Below are positions 8,216 to 16,552 of a DNA stretch of 42,013 nt, in pieces. The notes below the pieces were generated by a model, which was not told where the DNA came from, made no database searches, and worked only from the letters and a program-made list of their open reading frames with translations. The stretch is from Desulfurobacteriaceae bacterium (lineage in GTDB: Bacteria > Aquificota > Aquificia > Desulfurobacteriales > Desulfurobacteriaceae): NCBI GenBank assembly GCA_027063785.1, contig JAMORC010000017.1, positions 1 through 42,013 on the forward strand. Reading direction: 5' to 3'. The translations under genes and the position numbers were made by a program. The first letter of the stretch is position 1; every line of letters begins with the position of its first letter.

Positions 8216-8893
8216 TCACTCTCTCGTCAACTTGTAACCCAGCCTCGGCAAAGTCTTGAGGTACTTCCCTTTCTTCCCCAGCTTCTTCCTGAGCCTGCTT
8301 ATGTAAACGTCAACAGTCCTGGTTGTCTCGTTGTGGTCAGCGCCCCAGATGTTCTCCAGAAGCTCTTCCCTCGAAAAGAGCTGTTCCGGGTGCTCCAGGA
8401 AAAACTCAAGGAGCTGAAGCTCCGTTTTCGTCAGGTATATGGGCTTACCGTCGACCGTCACGGTCTTCGACTTCTTGTTCTCAACAATTCCTTCAAACTC
8501 GAGAATATCCCTGCTGGCATAGCCGGTTCTCCTGAGAACAGCCTCAATTCTGGCAAGAAGCTCTTTCATGCTGAAGGGCTTGGTCACGTAATCGTCAGCT
8601 CCGGAAGAAAAGCCGGCAACTTTAGTATCCTCATCAGAGAGGGCAGTAAGGACTATTACCGGCGTTTCCCTGTTTATCGTCTCTTTTCTTATCTTCTTAC
8701 ACAGGTCGAGTCCGCTCATTCCGGGGAGCATGAGGTCAAGAATGATTATGTCGTACCTTTTGGCCTTCAGCTTCTCAAGCGCTTCCTTTCCGTCAAGAAC
8801 CCAATCAACGCTGAAATTCTGCTTTTCCAAGTTGTACTTAACAAGCTCTCCGAGATCCTCGTCATCCTCAATGAGCAGAACCCGAACGTTCAA
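8216..8893 (-). CDS. PhoB/OmpR-family response regulator
   Basis: 225 residues. The receiver domain (about 1-120) has the acidic pair DD near residue 10, phospho-acceptor Asp53 (IILDLMLPG), a Thr in LTAL and Lys in VTKPF. The C-terminal winged-helix domain (about 130-225) has the OmpR-type LTKTELQLLEFFLEHPEQLFSRE and VDVYISRLRKKLG signatures, so it should bind DNA when phosphorylated. I chose the TTG at 8893, because AGGAGG (8904-8899) gives it a 5-base spacing; a GTG at 8899 overlaps that site. No histidine kinase gene is nearby, so it is an orphan here. It is the last gene of the prtase-cdd operon. Confidence 0.9.
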   Translation of the reverse strand: MNVRVLLIEDDEDLGELVKYNLEKQNFSVDWVLDGKEALEKLKAKRYDIIILDLMLPGMSGLDLCKKIRKETINRETPVIVLTALSDEDTKVAGFSSGADDYVTKPFSMKELLARIEAVLRRTGYASRDILEFEGIVENKKSKTVTVDGKPIYLTKTELQLLEFFLEHPEQLFSREELLENIWGADHNETTRTVDVYISRLRKKLGKKGKYLKTLPRLGYKLTRE

Positions 8894-8902
8894 GGCCACC
8901 TC

Positions 8903-9277
8903 CTAAAGCTTGAAGTTATAAGGTAACAGCTTCCCCAGGGAAAACCTTTCCTCTTTACTTCCGTTCGTCACGATTATCTCAAAATCCTTTTTAAAAAACT
9001 CGGCCATGACCTGCCTGCACGCACCGCAGGGGTAGGGCATTCCGTCGGGGGAGTAGATGAAAATCCCGTCAAAATCCCTTTTTCCTTCGGAAACGGCCTT
9101 AAAGACGGCGACCCTTTCGGCGCAGACGGTAAGGCCGAAAGAAGCATTCTCAACGTTTACCCCGACGACCGGTTCGCCACAGCCGAAAAGGAGGGCTACG
9201 ACCCGAAAACCGGAATAGGGAGCGTAGCAGTGCTTTACAGCTTCCTTGGCAACTTTCAAGAGATCTTCAGACTTCAC
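8903..9277 (-). CDS. cdd: Cytidine deaminase
   Basis: 124 residues, the length of the small tetrameric enzymes. Zinc ligands and catalytic glutamate are present: CAE (Cys52, Glu54) and PCGACRQ (Cys84, Cys87). YAPYSGFRV and NVENASFG are substrate-pocket signatures. The enzyme deaminates cytidine and deoxycytidine for pyrimidine salvage. The GTG start overlaps the stop of the upstream phosphoribosyltransferase gene (GTGA) and has GGGAGG about 5 bases before it. Pairing with a phosphoribosyltransferase suggests nucleobase salvage. Confidence 0.93.
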   Translation of the reverse strand: MKSEDLLKVAKEAVKHCYAPYSGFRVVALLFGCGEPVVGVNVENASFGLTVCAERVAVFKAVSEGKRDFDGIFIYSPDGMPYPCGACRQVMAEFFKKDFEIIVTNGSKEERFSLGKLLPYNFKL

Positions 9278-9930
9278 GCTTCCTCCCAGTAGAGCAGTCC
9301 TCTTTCTTTTAAGTCTTCAACGTAAGAGAGAACTTCTTCATCCGTAAGGTCGTGGAAGTCTTCATAGAATGAAGCCACGGCGAAGGGAAGATCCCTGCTC
9401 TCGACGAGGCAGTATACGGCGTCAAAGAACCTTTCCAAGAATTCCTTTGTGTGAACGGGACAAACAGGGGCAACCGCAACAATGGCGTCGGGGTTAAGTC
9501 TTTTAAGGAAGTGGTAGGCGGCGACTGCGGTATAACCGGAAGCGAAACCGTCGTCGACGACAACGGCCACCTTTCCGGTTAAGTCCCTGTAACCTCTTCC
9601 TTCCCTGTAAACTTCGTTCCTCCTGATCACTTCCCTGTGAACGACTTTTGCCGTCTCTTCCACCGTTTTACCGTTGAGGTATTCCTTAAAATCGGGGTTG
9701 AGTATGACGTTTCCGTCAAGGGTTATGGCACCAAAGCCCGCTTCCGGATTCCAGGGTATCGGAAGCTTTCTGACCACAACGATATCAAAAGGAATTCCTT
9801 TTGAAACCGAAAGGGCATAGCCTACCGGAACACCGCCCCTCGGTATTGCAAAGACGACGCTGTTTTCAGGGAGCTTAACTTTCTCCGCCAGCCTCCTCCC
9901 CGCATCGATTCTGTCTCTAAATGTGGCCAT
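9274..9930 (-). CDS. Phosphoribosyltransferase-family protein
   Basis: 218 residues. The PRPP-binding loop VVVDDGFASGYTA is at about 122-134. The N-terminal AIPRGGVPVGYALS and VVVRKLPIPWNPEAGFGAI match the type-I PRTase family COG1926, often annotated only as predicted phosphoribosyltransferase. The base substrate cannot be assigned. The ATG has GGAAGG about 5 bases upstream. It is the first gene of an operon with cdd and a response regulator, and diverges from the gene at 9986 across 55 bases that hold an inverted repeat. Confidence 0.85.
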   Translation of the reverse strand: MATFRDRIDAGRRLAEKVKLPENSVVFAIPRGGVPVGYALSVSKGIPFDIVVVRKLPIPWNPEAGFGAITLDGNVILNPDFKEYLNGKTVEETAKVVHREVIRRNEVYREGRGYRDLTGKVAVVVDDGFASGYTAVAAYHFLKRLNPDAIVAVAPVCPVHTKEFLERFFDAVYCLVESRDLPFAVASFYEDFHDLTDEEVLSYVEDLKERGLLYWEEA

Positions 9931-9948
9931 TTCACCTTCCTTCCATTA

Positions 9949-9967
9949 ATTTTCACTAATTGAAAAT
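9949..9967. promoter_or_regulatory. Inverted repeat in a divergent promoter region
   Basis: ATTTTCA and TGAAAAT flank a CTAAT spacer: perfect 7-base arms. It lies in the 55-base gap between two divergent operons and could be a shared operator or part of the promoters. Confidence 0.35.
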
Positions 9968-9985
9968 AGACCGGGAGCCTGCATT

Positions 9986-10414
9986 ATGAAAGCTGTGAAA
10001 GTTGTTTTCAAAGACGGCGTTTTTGTTCCGGTAGAACCTTGCTCTGCCGAAGAGGGATGTGAAGGGATTGTTGTCTATAGTCCTTGTGCCGATAATAAGC
10101 CCCTGTGGTGGGAAAAAATTTCCGTGCCGGAAGAAAAGAAGGAAGCCCTGAAGCTGTTTTCCGAGAGAGTGGTTTCAAAGGTAGTCCCCGACGACATTAA
10201 AGTGGTGGTTAGGGAAGAAGAGTTCGAAGTCTTTGTGCTTGTTCCCGATGAGACAACGGCACTGAAGCCGATAATGGAAGAGGCTTTGAGGCTGTATGAG
10301 GAGAGGAGAGTTTACATTCCCGTTCAGGTAATTTCGAGAAAACGGCTCAAAAGGTGGGAAGAGCAGGGGAATCAAGTTTTTAGGGAAATAAGCGAAGGGG
10401 TATCAATAAAATGA
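9986..10414 (+). CDS. Unknown protein with DUF104-like N-terminus and NTase-like C-terminus
   Basis: 142 residues. The first ~30 residues (MKAVKVVFKDGVFVPVEP, followed by EG) look like the AF2212/DUF104 antitoxin-type beta-strand module. The C-terminal part (about 85-138, VPDETTALKPIMEEALRLYE, then PVQVISRKRLKRWEEQGNQVF) resembles the C-terminal half of MNT nucleotidyltransferases, but no GS...DxD catalytic motif is present. Function is unknown and both similarities are by eye. GGGAG lies about 12 bases upstream of the ATG. It overlaps the following spoVG by four bases. Confidence 0.7.
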   Translation: MKAVKVVFKDGVFVPVEPCSAEEGCEGIVVYSPCADNKPLWWEKISVPEEKKEALKLFSERVVSKVVPDDIKVVVREEEFEVFVLVPDETTALKPIMEEALRLYEERRVYIPVQVISRKRLKRWEEQGNQVFREISEGVSIK

Positions 10415-10755
10415 CGCGCAAGGAGATAGAAAGGCTTCCCGTCTCAGGACTTGAGGTAACGGAAGTTAAAATCTACCCCTTCGACACCACCGGCATCGGA
10501 GGCAACGTAAAAGCAGTGGCAACGGTAAAAATCAACGACATTCTGGAAATAAGGGACATAAAGATCATATATTCAAATGAAGGATATTTCATCCAAATGC
10601 CTTCAAGAAGGACGCGGAGTGGAGAGTTTGTCCCGATCGTTAACCCTTTACACAGGGATCTTCTCCGCCACATAAGAAGGAAAGTCCTTGACGAGTACAA
10701 CCGAATAGTGGAGAAGTACAATGAAAAGCTTAGGGAGTTTACTGCTGGGAGTTAG
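10411..10755 (+). CDS. spoVG: SpoVG family protein
   Basis: 114 residues. The SpoVG core runs from about residue 13: LEVTEVKIYPF, NVKAVATVKINDILEIRDIKI, then FIQMPSRRTRSGEF and a C-terminal helix. SpoVG proteins bind nucleic acid and act as global regulators in Firmicutes and spirochaetes; the role in this non-sporulating diderm is unknown. The ATG overlaps the previous stop (ATGA). The next gene starts 35 bases inside its 3' end. Confidence 0.88.
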   Translation: MTRKEIERLPVSGLEVTEVKIYPFDTTGIGGNVKAVATVKINDILEIRDIKIIYSNEGYFIQMPSRRTRSGEFVPIVNPLHRDLLRHIRRKVLDEYNRIVEKYNEKLREFTAGS

Positions 10756-11068
10756 CCTCTTAACGGCAGTATCCGGGTGCACGTCAACACAGCTCTCAAA
10801 GCAGGACGCTGCACTCCTCGGTGCCCTCGGAGGAGCGGCGGTGGGAGCAGCAACCCACAAGCACTACAAGGCTTCAGCGAAAGATGCGGCCATCTACGGG
10901 GCAATCGCCGGAGGCATTATCGGATATGTTGTCGGCAGCGATCAGGAAAACCGCCACACCGTCAAAGCAGACACGGAATACGACGTTAAAACAAAAGACG
11001 GGAAAGTAATTCACGTTCGCGAAGGCTGGTACACTGTTGACAGCCAACCCGCCCCGGCGGCCAAGTAA
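10721..11068 (+). CDS. Glycine-zipper lipoprotein
   Basis: 115 residues. The lipoprotein signal peptide ends at the lipobox VSGC (Cys20), so the protein should be lipidated. A glycine-zipper region follows (about 32-75: LLGALGGAAVGAATHKH, then IYGAIAGGIIGYVVGSD), as in the SlyB/OsmB/YMGG-type envelope lipoproteins. A hydrophilic C-terminal tail ends in PAPAAK. It starts inside spoVG in another frame, overlapping by 35 bases, and is the last gene of this small operon. Exact role unknown. Confidence 0.85.
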   Translation: MKSLGSLLLGVSLLTAVSGCTSTQLSKQDAALLGALGGAAVGAATHKHYKASAKDAAIYGAIAGGIIGYVVGSDQENRHTVKADTEYDVKTKDGKVIHVREGWYTVDSQPAPAAK

Positions 11069-11250
11069 TCTTTCTTCTGAACTCTCCTCCGGCTTCAGCA
11101 GTAAAATCTTATCCCGCACAAAGCAAACAGACGGCACTCCCCTTCACCGATTGCCGGACTTTTTATCGAACCTCCCCGCGTCCGGAATGAATTTCATGAT
11201 ACCATTAAGTCAATTTCCGGAAGTAATACAGATTCGAAAGGAGGGACACC

Positions 11251-11982
11251 GTGGAAAGGAGGAAGTTCCTTAAAGACGCTCTCAAGGCAGGAGTCGGAAT
11301 GGCTGTAGGTCTTACAATTCCTGAAGTTGCATCAGCAAAAGGTGCAGGAAAAGCGCCGCCGCTTCCTTGGCCTTATGTTAAGCTCGATCCCAAAAAGGTT
11401 GCCGATAAAGCCTACAGGGGCTACTACGAACATGAGTGCTGTGACGGCGTTTTTGCAGCGATCATAACCGAACTTCAGGAAAAGGTAGGAGGTCCTTATC
11501 TTGGATTACCGCTGACGATGATGTGGTACGGAGGAGGAGGAGTTGCCGGTTGGGGAACGATATGCGGAACCCTTAACGGTGCAGCCCTCATTTTTAACCT
11601 GACCTGTAAGGACTTCAAGCCCATGATAGACGTCCTCTGCGAGTGGTATCAGACAACGCCACTTCCTACCTACGTTCCCTGTGAAGGTCCTTACTGCAAG
11701 AAACCTTTCCCGAAATCGGTATCTCACTCACCCCTCTGTCACGTTTCCGTTCAAAGGTGGTGTAAGATTGCCACCGTTTATTTTGGAGAGACCGTTCCTT
11801 ACAACAGCAAGAAGCGTTCCGAAAGGTGTGCAAGGCTGACGGCAACGGTTGCGGCAAAAACGGTGGAACTTCTCAACGCCTACCACTTTGAGGGCTTCAG
11901 GCCGAAGAAAATTAAAGGAAAGCAGAAAACAAAAATGGACTGCAGGCTCTGCCACGAAGTTACGATGAAGGAGCTTTCCTGA
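11251..11982 (+). CDS. Tat-exported split-Soret-cytochrome-like C_GCAxxG_C_C family protein
   Basis: 243 residues from a GTG, with GGAGG about 6 bases upstream. The N-terminus ERRKFLKDALKAG followed by a hydrophobic stretch is a Tat signal, so the protein is exported folded. The core has the C_GCAxxG_C_C-type motif WGTICGTLNGAA (about 108-119) and many cysteines (ECCDG, FNLTCK, DVLCEW, PCEGPYCKK, LCHV, RWCK, ERCARL). Near the end, CRLCH (Cys231, Cys234, His235) is a c-type heme attachment motif. Tat signal, this cysteine fold and one C-terminal CxxCH together resemble the split-Soret cytochrome c of sulfate reducers. It is probably a periplasmic electron carrier or sensor. The 182 bases upstream hold no gene. 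Confidence 0.78.
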   Translation: MERRKFLKDALKAGVGMAVGLTIPEVASAKGAGKAPPLPWPYVKLDPKKVADKAYRGYYEHECCDGVFAAIITELQEKVGGPYLGLPLTMMWYGGGGVAGWGTICGTLNGAALIFNLTCKDFKPMIDVLCEWYQTTPLPTYVPCEGPYCKKPFPKSVSHSPLCHVSVQRWCKIATVYFGETVPYNSKKRSERCARLTATVAAKTVELLNAYHFEGFRPKKIKGKQKTKMDCRLCHEVTMKELS

Positions 11983-11983
11983 G

Positions 11984-12000
11984 GGGGGAGCTATTCCCCC
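11984..12000. terminator. Hairpin terminator between convergent genes
   Basis: GGGGGA (11984-11989) pairs with TCCCCC (11995-12000) around a 5-base loop, followed on the plus strand by TTCTT. It separates the cytochrome-like gene from the convergent DsrE gene and may serve both. Confidence 0.65.
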
Positions 12001-12003
12001 TTC

Positions 12004-12360
12004 TTAAAATGTTAAAACCCTATCGCTGTCGATAACCCATTCGGCAAGGTCGTTCATCGTTGCCTTTTCGGCACCCTCAAAGTAGGGTTTTCCTTTGTGG
12101 ATTCCGCACCTTGCCATGCATGTTCCGCAAACCTTTACGGGAACTCCTTTCTGGATAAGCTCTTTCAACATAGCAACGAGATCTTGGTCGTAGCTGTCGG
12201 GCTTAACCGTCTCGTTCCTTGCAAGGTCAACCGCATCGTTCATCAGGAAAATCCTCACAATTGCTCCTTTTTCAAGGAGCTTCCCCGCAAACCTCAGGGC
12301 GTTCCAGGTAACGTCAGTTCCGTCGTAGGGCTGCCTGTTGAGGATGATAAGAACCTTCAT
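12004..12360 (-). CDS. DsrE-family protein
   Basis: 118 residues, one DsrE/DsrF-like domain: MKVLIILNRQPYDGTDVTWN at the start, MNDAVDLARNE in the middle, and a cysteine cluster GVPVKVCGTCMARCG (about 72-86). Such proteins carry persulfide sulfur or act in sulfur relay; CGTCMARCG gives three candidate sulfur-carrying cysteines. The start overlaps the HEPN stop (ATGA) and GGGGGAGG provides the ribosome site. It is last in a chain uvrA-MNT-HEPN-dsrE. Confidence 0.85.
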   Translation of the reverse strand: MKVLIILNRQPYDGTDVTWNALRFAGKLLEKGAIVRIFLMNDAVDLARNETVKPDSYDQDLVAMLKELIQKGVPVKVCGTCMARCGIHKGKPYFEGAEKATMNDLAEWVIDSDRVLTF

Positions 12361-12821
12361 TGCCTCCCCCTGAGTTTAGGTATCAGAGAGTCTTCAATGT
12401 AACTAAGAGCCTTTTCAGAAATCGCAAGTACTTCCTTGGAAGCTTCAACTACTTCCGGAAGTCTTTTTAAAAGCTCTTCACCAACGTACTCGTGGGAAAG
12501 CTCATTCCTTAAATCCTTCAGGGCTATTAGCTTTCTATAATCCTCAACAAACCCTCTCTTTTCGGCTCTTATAACGATATCAAGCTTTGTTCCGACATCC
12601 TCCAGTTCAAGAAGGTCTATTCCCCTGAGAATCCTGTTCATCAGCATATCAACCGTCCTTGAAAACCTTGAAAACAGCACCTCAACTTTCTCAAAGTCCT
12701 CCTCTTCCGGCTTTTCGCGTTTGGAAATATCCGCAACCTTTTCAAGTCCTCTTTTTAACCAGTAAAGGCTTCTTTTAAAATCTTCAAGATTTTTCAAAAA
12801 AAGCTCTTCCTTTGGAGTCAT
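12357..12821 (-). CDS. HEPN-domain protein, HepT-like toxin of an MNT/HEPN pair
   Basis: 154 residues, mainly helical. The HEPN nuclease motif R-x4-H is present as RNELSHEY (Arg105, His110). HepT-type toxins are RNases or tRNA-targeting, and are neutralised by the paired minimal nucleotidyltransferase, which in characterised systems adds AMP groups to the toxin. Its ATG overlaps the MNT stop (ATGA) and its own stop overlaps the DsrE start, so all three are translationally linked. The catalytic pair is intact, so the toxin is probably functional. Confidence 0.82.
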   Translation of the reverse strand: MTPKEELFLKNLEDFKRSLYWLKRGLEKVADISKREKPEEEDFEKVEVLFSRFSRTVDMLMNRILRGIDLLELEDVGTKLDIVIRAEKRGFVEDYRKLIALKDLRNELSHEYVGEELLKRLPEVVEASKEVLAISEKALSYIEDSLIPKLRGRQ

Positions 12822-13108
12822 ATCCTAACACCTTCCTCCCGTGCAAGTCTCACAATTGGCTCGTTGCTCCGTTTCCCCCTAACGATAAGGTCGATTTTCC
12901 TGTCTCCCAAAGTCTCTATAAGGCCAACCCTTATGGCTCTCCTTTCCCTCCAGCCTATTTTATCCGACAAAATCAGGAGATCTAAATCTCCGCCTTTTCT
13001 GTTCAAATCAGCCCTTGAGCCGAAGACAAAGATTTCAGCCTCCGAATCAAAGGTTTCTACCAGTTCCTTTATCTTCTTTACTTCCTCATTTGTCAATCTA
13101 ACCTTCAC
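12818..13108 (-). CDS. Minimal nucleotidyltransferase, MntA-like antitoxin
   Basis: 96 residues. The nucleotidyltransferase signature [16 protein letters not shown] (Gly30-Ser31, Asp41, Asp43) is intact, with a third strand KIDLIV supplying the last acidic residue. These proteins partner HEPN toxins, as here. The GTG start overlaps the uvrA stop (GTGA), with GGGAGG just upstream inside uvrA. This places the antitoxin under uvrA expression, which is unusual. Confidence 0.85.
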   Translation of the reverse strand: MKVRLTNEEVKKIKELVETFDSEAEIFVFGSRADLNRKGGDLDLLILSDKIGWRERRAIRVGLIETLGDRKIDLIVRGKRSNEPIVRLAREEGVRI

Positions 13109-15912
13109 AGAACCTCCCTAAGGAACTTGCCCGTCCAGGTATCGGTCTTTGCGACGTCTTCGGGAGTCCCGGTGGCAACCACCTGTCCGCCGGCATCTCC
13201 CCCTTCGGGCCCCAGGTCTATTATCCAGTCTGCACACTTTATAAAGTCAAGGTTGTGTTCGATGACTATTACGGTGTTTCCCCTGTCAACGAGTCTTTGA
13301 AGAACTTCTATGAGCTTTTTAACGTCGTGAATGTGAAGCCCCGTCGTCGGCTCATCAAGTATGTAAACGGTGTTGCCGGTAGCCCTCTTTGAAAGCTCCT
13401 TCGCGAGCTTAACCCTCTGGGCTTCTCCGCCCGACAATGTAGTTGCCGGCTGTCCCAGTTTTATGTAGCCGAGTCCCACGTCATACAGGGTTTTCAGCTT
13501 GTTAAATATCTTCGGGTGATTTTTGAAAAACTCCATAGCTTCTTCGACGGTCATTTCAAGGACTTCATAGATGTTTTTCCCCTTGTAGGTAATTTCAAGG
13601 GTTTCCCTGTTGTAGCGCTTTCCGCCGCAGACGTCGCAGGTAACGTAAACGTCGGGAAGGAAGTGCATTTCTACCCTTATGACGCCGTCTCCCTTACAGG
13701 CTTCACACCTTCCGCCGGGAACGTTAAAGGAAAACCTTCCCTTCTTGTATCCCCTTGCCCTTGCTTCCGGGGTTGCGGCAAACAGCTCCCTGATGTGGGT
13801 AAAGACGTCTATGTAAGTTGCGGGGTTTGAGCGGGGAGTTCTTCCTATGGGAGACTGATCGACTCTAACAACTTTATCGACAAGCTCGATCCCCTCTACC
13901 CTATCGTGCTCTCCCGGCACCACCTTGCTCTTGTAAATTTCCCTTGCCAGAACCTTGTAGAGTATCTCGTTTACTAAAGTTGACTTACCGGAACCGGAAA
14001 CGCCGGTAACGCAAACAAAAAGCCCCAGGGGGAATTCAACCGTTACGTTTTTCAAGTTGTGTTCCCTTGCCCCGACAATCCTGATCCACCCCTTCTCGGG
14101 CTTCCTCCTCTTTTCGGGAACGGGGATCGAAAGCTTGCCCGAAAGGTACTTCCCGGTAAGGGAGTTTTCGTTCTTCTTTACCTCTTCGGGAGTCCCGGCT
14201 GCAACGACTTCACCTCCGTGAACTCCCGCTCCGGGCCCCATATCTATCACGTAATCTGCGCTCTCTATGGTTTCTATATCGTGCTCAACGACTATAACGG
14301 TATTGCCGAGATCCCTCAGACCTTTCAGCGTCTCTATGAGCCTCCTGTTGTCCCTCTGGTGAAGGCCGATGCTGGGTTCGTCGAGGACGTAGAGAACGCC
14401 GGAAAGCCTCGAGCCGACCTGGGTGGCAAGCCTTATCCTCTGGGACTCGCCCCCCGAAAGGGTGGAAGTCCTCCTGTCGAGGGTCAGGTAGTCAAGGCCG
14501 ACATCCATGAGAAACTTAAGCCTGTTTCTTATCTCTTTTAAAATCCTTTCGGCTATAACCGCTTTCTTTCCTTCAAGTTTAAGGTCTTCAAAAAAACGGT
14601 AACACTCCTTTACGCTGAGAGCTTCAACCTCCGCTATGTTAAGCCCTCCCACCCTGACGGAAAGCGCTTCCCTGTTAAGCCTTTTCCCGCCACAGAGGGG
14701 ACAGGATACTTCCCTCAGGTAAGGTTCTATCAGCTCCTTCACGTAATCCGACTCCGATTCCCTGTAGCGCCTCTCAAGGTGCTTCAAAATCCCCTCGAAG
14801 TAGTAAGGCCTGTAGTTCCCCCTGCTGTAAGGAACGGTGTTAAAGACCCTGAGAGGCTGCTTTTCGGCGTAGAGGAGGAACTCCTTTTCCCTCTCGGTAA
14901 GTTCCGAAAACTTCTTGAAAGAGGAAATTCCAAGGTATTCACATCCCGTCTCTATAAGGTCTTCCAGGTACTCGAACTTTGCCTTTTGGGTGAGTTCGAA
15001 AGCTTCTATGACGGGTTTATCCGGGTCTATCAGGAGGTCGGGATCAACGGCAAGCTTAAATCCCAAGCCTCCGCACTCCGGGCAGGCCCCGAGGGGGCTG
15101 TTGAAAGAAAATAGCCTCGGGGATATTTCCCGGTAGCTGAAACCGCAGATGGGGCAGGAACCCTTTGTTGAAAAAAGCTCCTCCTCTCCCGTCTCGTAAT
15201 CCCTGACAATAACAAGGCCCTCTGAAAGGGAAACGGCAATTTCAACCGAATCGGCAATCCTCGTTTTCGCCTTTCCGGAGACCTTTATCCTGTCGACAAC
15301 AACCTCTATCGTGTGCTTAACCTTCTTTTCAAGTTTAAGGGCAAGAGCTTCTTCCATCCTGTAATCCTTTCCGTCTATCCTGACCCTCAGGAAGCCCTGC
15401 CTGGAAAGCCTCTCGAGCAGTTCCCTGTGTTCTCCCTTCCTCTCTCTAACAACGGGGGAAAGGAGGACTATCCTCTTTCCTTCTTTCTTCAGAATCCTGT
15501 CAACTATCTCCTGAACGGTCTGAGGTTCTATCGGAACGTTGCAGTCCGGACAGTAAGGAGTGCCCGCCCTGGCAAAGAGAAGTCTCAAGTAATCGTGAAT
15601 TTCCGTCGTTGTTCCCACGGTAGAGCGGGGGTTCTTCGAGACCGTCTTCTGTTCAATGGAAATGGCCGGAGAAAGCCCCTCAATCAGGTCTACATCGGGC
15701 TTTTCCATAAGTTCGAGGAACTGTCTGGCGTAAGCCGAAAGGCTTTCTACATACCGCCTCTGTCCCTCTGCGTAGAGCGTATCAAAGGCCAGAGAGGACT
15801 TTCCCGAACCGGAAACGCCGGTGATGACGACAAGCTTGTTCTTGGGTATTTCAAGGTCGATGTTTTTGAGGTTGTGCTGTCTCGCTCCTTTAATTACTAT
15901 TCTGTCCTTCAT
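13105..15912 (-). CDS. uvrA: Excinuclease ABC subunit A
   Basis: 935 residues, normal length. Two ABC ATPase modules: Walker [13 protein letters not shown] near residue 32 and [15 protein letters not shown] near 638, with signatures [13 protein letters not shown] and [13 protein letters not shown]. Zinc-binding pairs CPDC, CPIC/CPEC and CEAC/CDVC are present. UvrA recognises bulky DNA lesions and loads UvrB. I prefer the ATG at 15912 (GGAG just before) over an in-frame TTG at 15924. The gene is followed without a gap by a toxin-antitoxin pair; an IS element lies upstream. Confidence 0.97.
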   Translation of the reverse strand: MKDRIVIKGARQHNLKNIDLEIPKNKLVVITGVSGSGKSSLAFDTLYAEGQRRYVESLSAYARQFLELMEKPDVDLIEGLSPAISIEQKTVSKNPRSTVGTTTEIHDYLRLLFARAGTPYCPDCNVPIEPQTVQEIVDRILKKEGKRIVLLSPVVRERKGEHRELLERLSRQGFLRVRIDGKDYRMEEALALKLEKKVKHTIEVVVDRIKVSGKAKTRIADSVEIAVSLSEGLVIVRDYETGEEELFSTKGSCPICGFSYREISPRLFSFNSPLGACPECGGLGFKLAVDPDLLIDPDKPVIEAFELTQKAKFEYLEDLIETGCEYLGISSFKKFSELTEREKEFLLYAEKQPLRVFNTVPYSRGNYRPYYFEGILKHLERRYRESESDYVKELIEPYLREVSCPLCGGKRLNREALSVRVGGLNIAEVEALSVKECYRFFEDLKLEGKKAVIAERILKEIRNRLKFLMDVGLDYLTLDRRTSTLSGGESQRIRLATQVGSRLSGVLYVLDEPSIGLHQRDNRRLIETLKGLRDLGNTVIVVEHDIETIESADYVIDMGPGAGVHGGEVVAAGTPEEVKKNENSLTGKYLSGKLSIPVPEKRRKPEKGWIRIVGAREHNLKNVTVEFPLGLFVCVTGVSGSGKSTLVNEILYKVLAREIYKSKVVPGEHDRVEGIELVDKVVRVDQSPIGRTPRSNPATYIDVFTHIRELFAATPEARARGYKKGRFSFNVPGGRCEACKGDGVIRVEMHFLPDVYVTCDVCGGKRYNRETLEITYKGKNIYEVLEMTVEEAMEFFKNHPKIFNKLKTLYDVGLGYIKLGQPATTLSGGEAQRVKLAKELSKRATGNTVYILDEPTTGLHIHDVKKLIEVLQRLVDRGNTVIVIEHNLDFIKCADWIIDLGPEGGDAGGQVVATGTPEDVAKTDTWTGKFLREVL

Positions 15913-15988
15913 AGCTCCGTTCAAAAAAATTTCAGTAGGGTAAATTTATGATTGAACCTGCAGAACAGAAAGGAGTACCGGGATATCG

Positions 15989-16013
15989 CCGGCAGGTAGG
16001 CTTGCCCTGCCGG
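15989..16013. repeat. Strong hairpin upstream of the IS200/IS605-type element
   Basis: CCGGCAGG (15989-15996) pairs perfectly with CCTGCCGG (16006-16013) around a 9-base loop. It lies between the uvrA start and the transposon genes. It could be part of the IS left end, or a hairpin from the older uvrA-upstream region; the sequence alone does not decide. Confidence 0.5.
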
Positions 16014-16098
16014 GAGTGAAGCTTTGCTCTCAAGGGTTTTAATTTTATAGAAAAACAACGGGCTAAACAGGAGCTTTTCAAAGCGGGGATACAGCCCG

Positions 16099-16116
16099 AC
16101 ACCCTCGAAGGGGTGT
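16099..16116 (+). repeat. Left-end hairpin of the IS element
   Basis: ACACCC (16099-16104) and GGGTGT (16111-16116) form a short stem, 35 bases before the tnpA ATG. A subterminal hairpin like this is the usual TnpA recognition structure. Confidence 0.5.
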
Positions 16117-16150
16117 TGACTTTGACTCAGCGATAATATACCATAAGACT

Positions 16151-16552
16151 ATGATAGAAGCTAAACGCACCAAGGGTTGTGTCTATCATACAGCATACCA
16201 TATAGTTTGGATACCGAAATACAGGAAGTCAATTTTGGTAGGAAAAGTAGCAGAAAGACTGGAAATCCTAATTCACGAGATAGCGGATAAATATGGTTTT
16301 GAGATACTTGCACTTGAAATAATGCCCGACCACGTTCACCTTTTCGTTTCTGCTCATCCAAAATTTGCTCCAGCTACCCTTGTAAAGCTGTTCAAAGGAA
16401 TAACAGCAAGAAAACTGTTTAAGGAGTTTCCAGAGCTTAAGAAAAAGCTTTGGGGTGGACACCTTTGGACACCATCCTATTACGTTGGAACTGCTGGAAA
16501 TGTATCTGCTGAAACGATTAGGAGATACATAGAGGAATGTCAAGGAAAGTAA
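16151..16552 (+). CDS. tnpA: IS200/IS605 Y1 transposase TnpA
   Basis: 133 residues, full length. The HUH motif is PDHVHLFV (His61, His63) and the catalytic tyrosine is in IRRYIEEC (Tyr126). TnpA cuts and rejoins single-stranded ends after recognising hairpins. LWTPSYYVGTAG is the conserved strand before the tyrosine helix. Nothing is missing, so the element may be mobile. It overlaps the tnpB start by 16 bases. Confidence 0.95.
   Translation: MIEAKRTKGCVYHTAYHIVWIPKYRKSILVGKVAERLEILIHEIADKYGFEILALEIMPDHVHLFVSAHPKFAPATLVKLFKGITARKLFKEFPELKKKLWGGHLWTPSYYVGTAGNVSAETIRRYIEECQGK

Noticed and set aside
8063-8926. 287-codon plus-strand frame opposite the response regulator
   Set aside because: Antisense to a clear PhoB-type gene; its start lies inside bpsA and it runs through a terminator.
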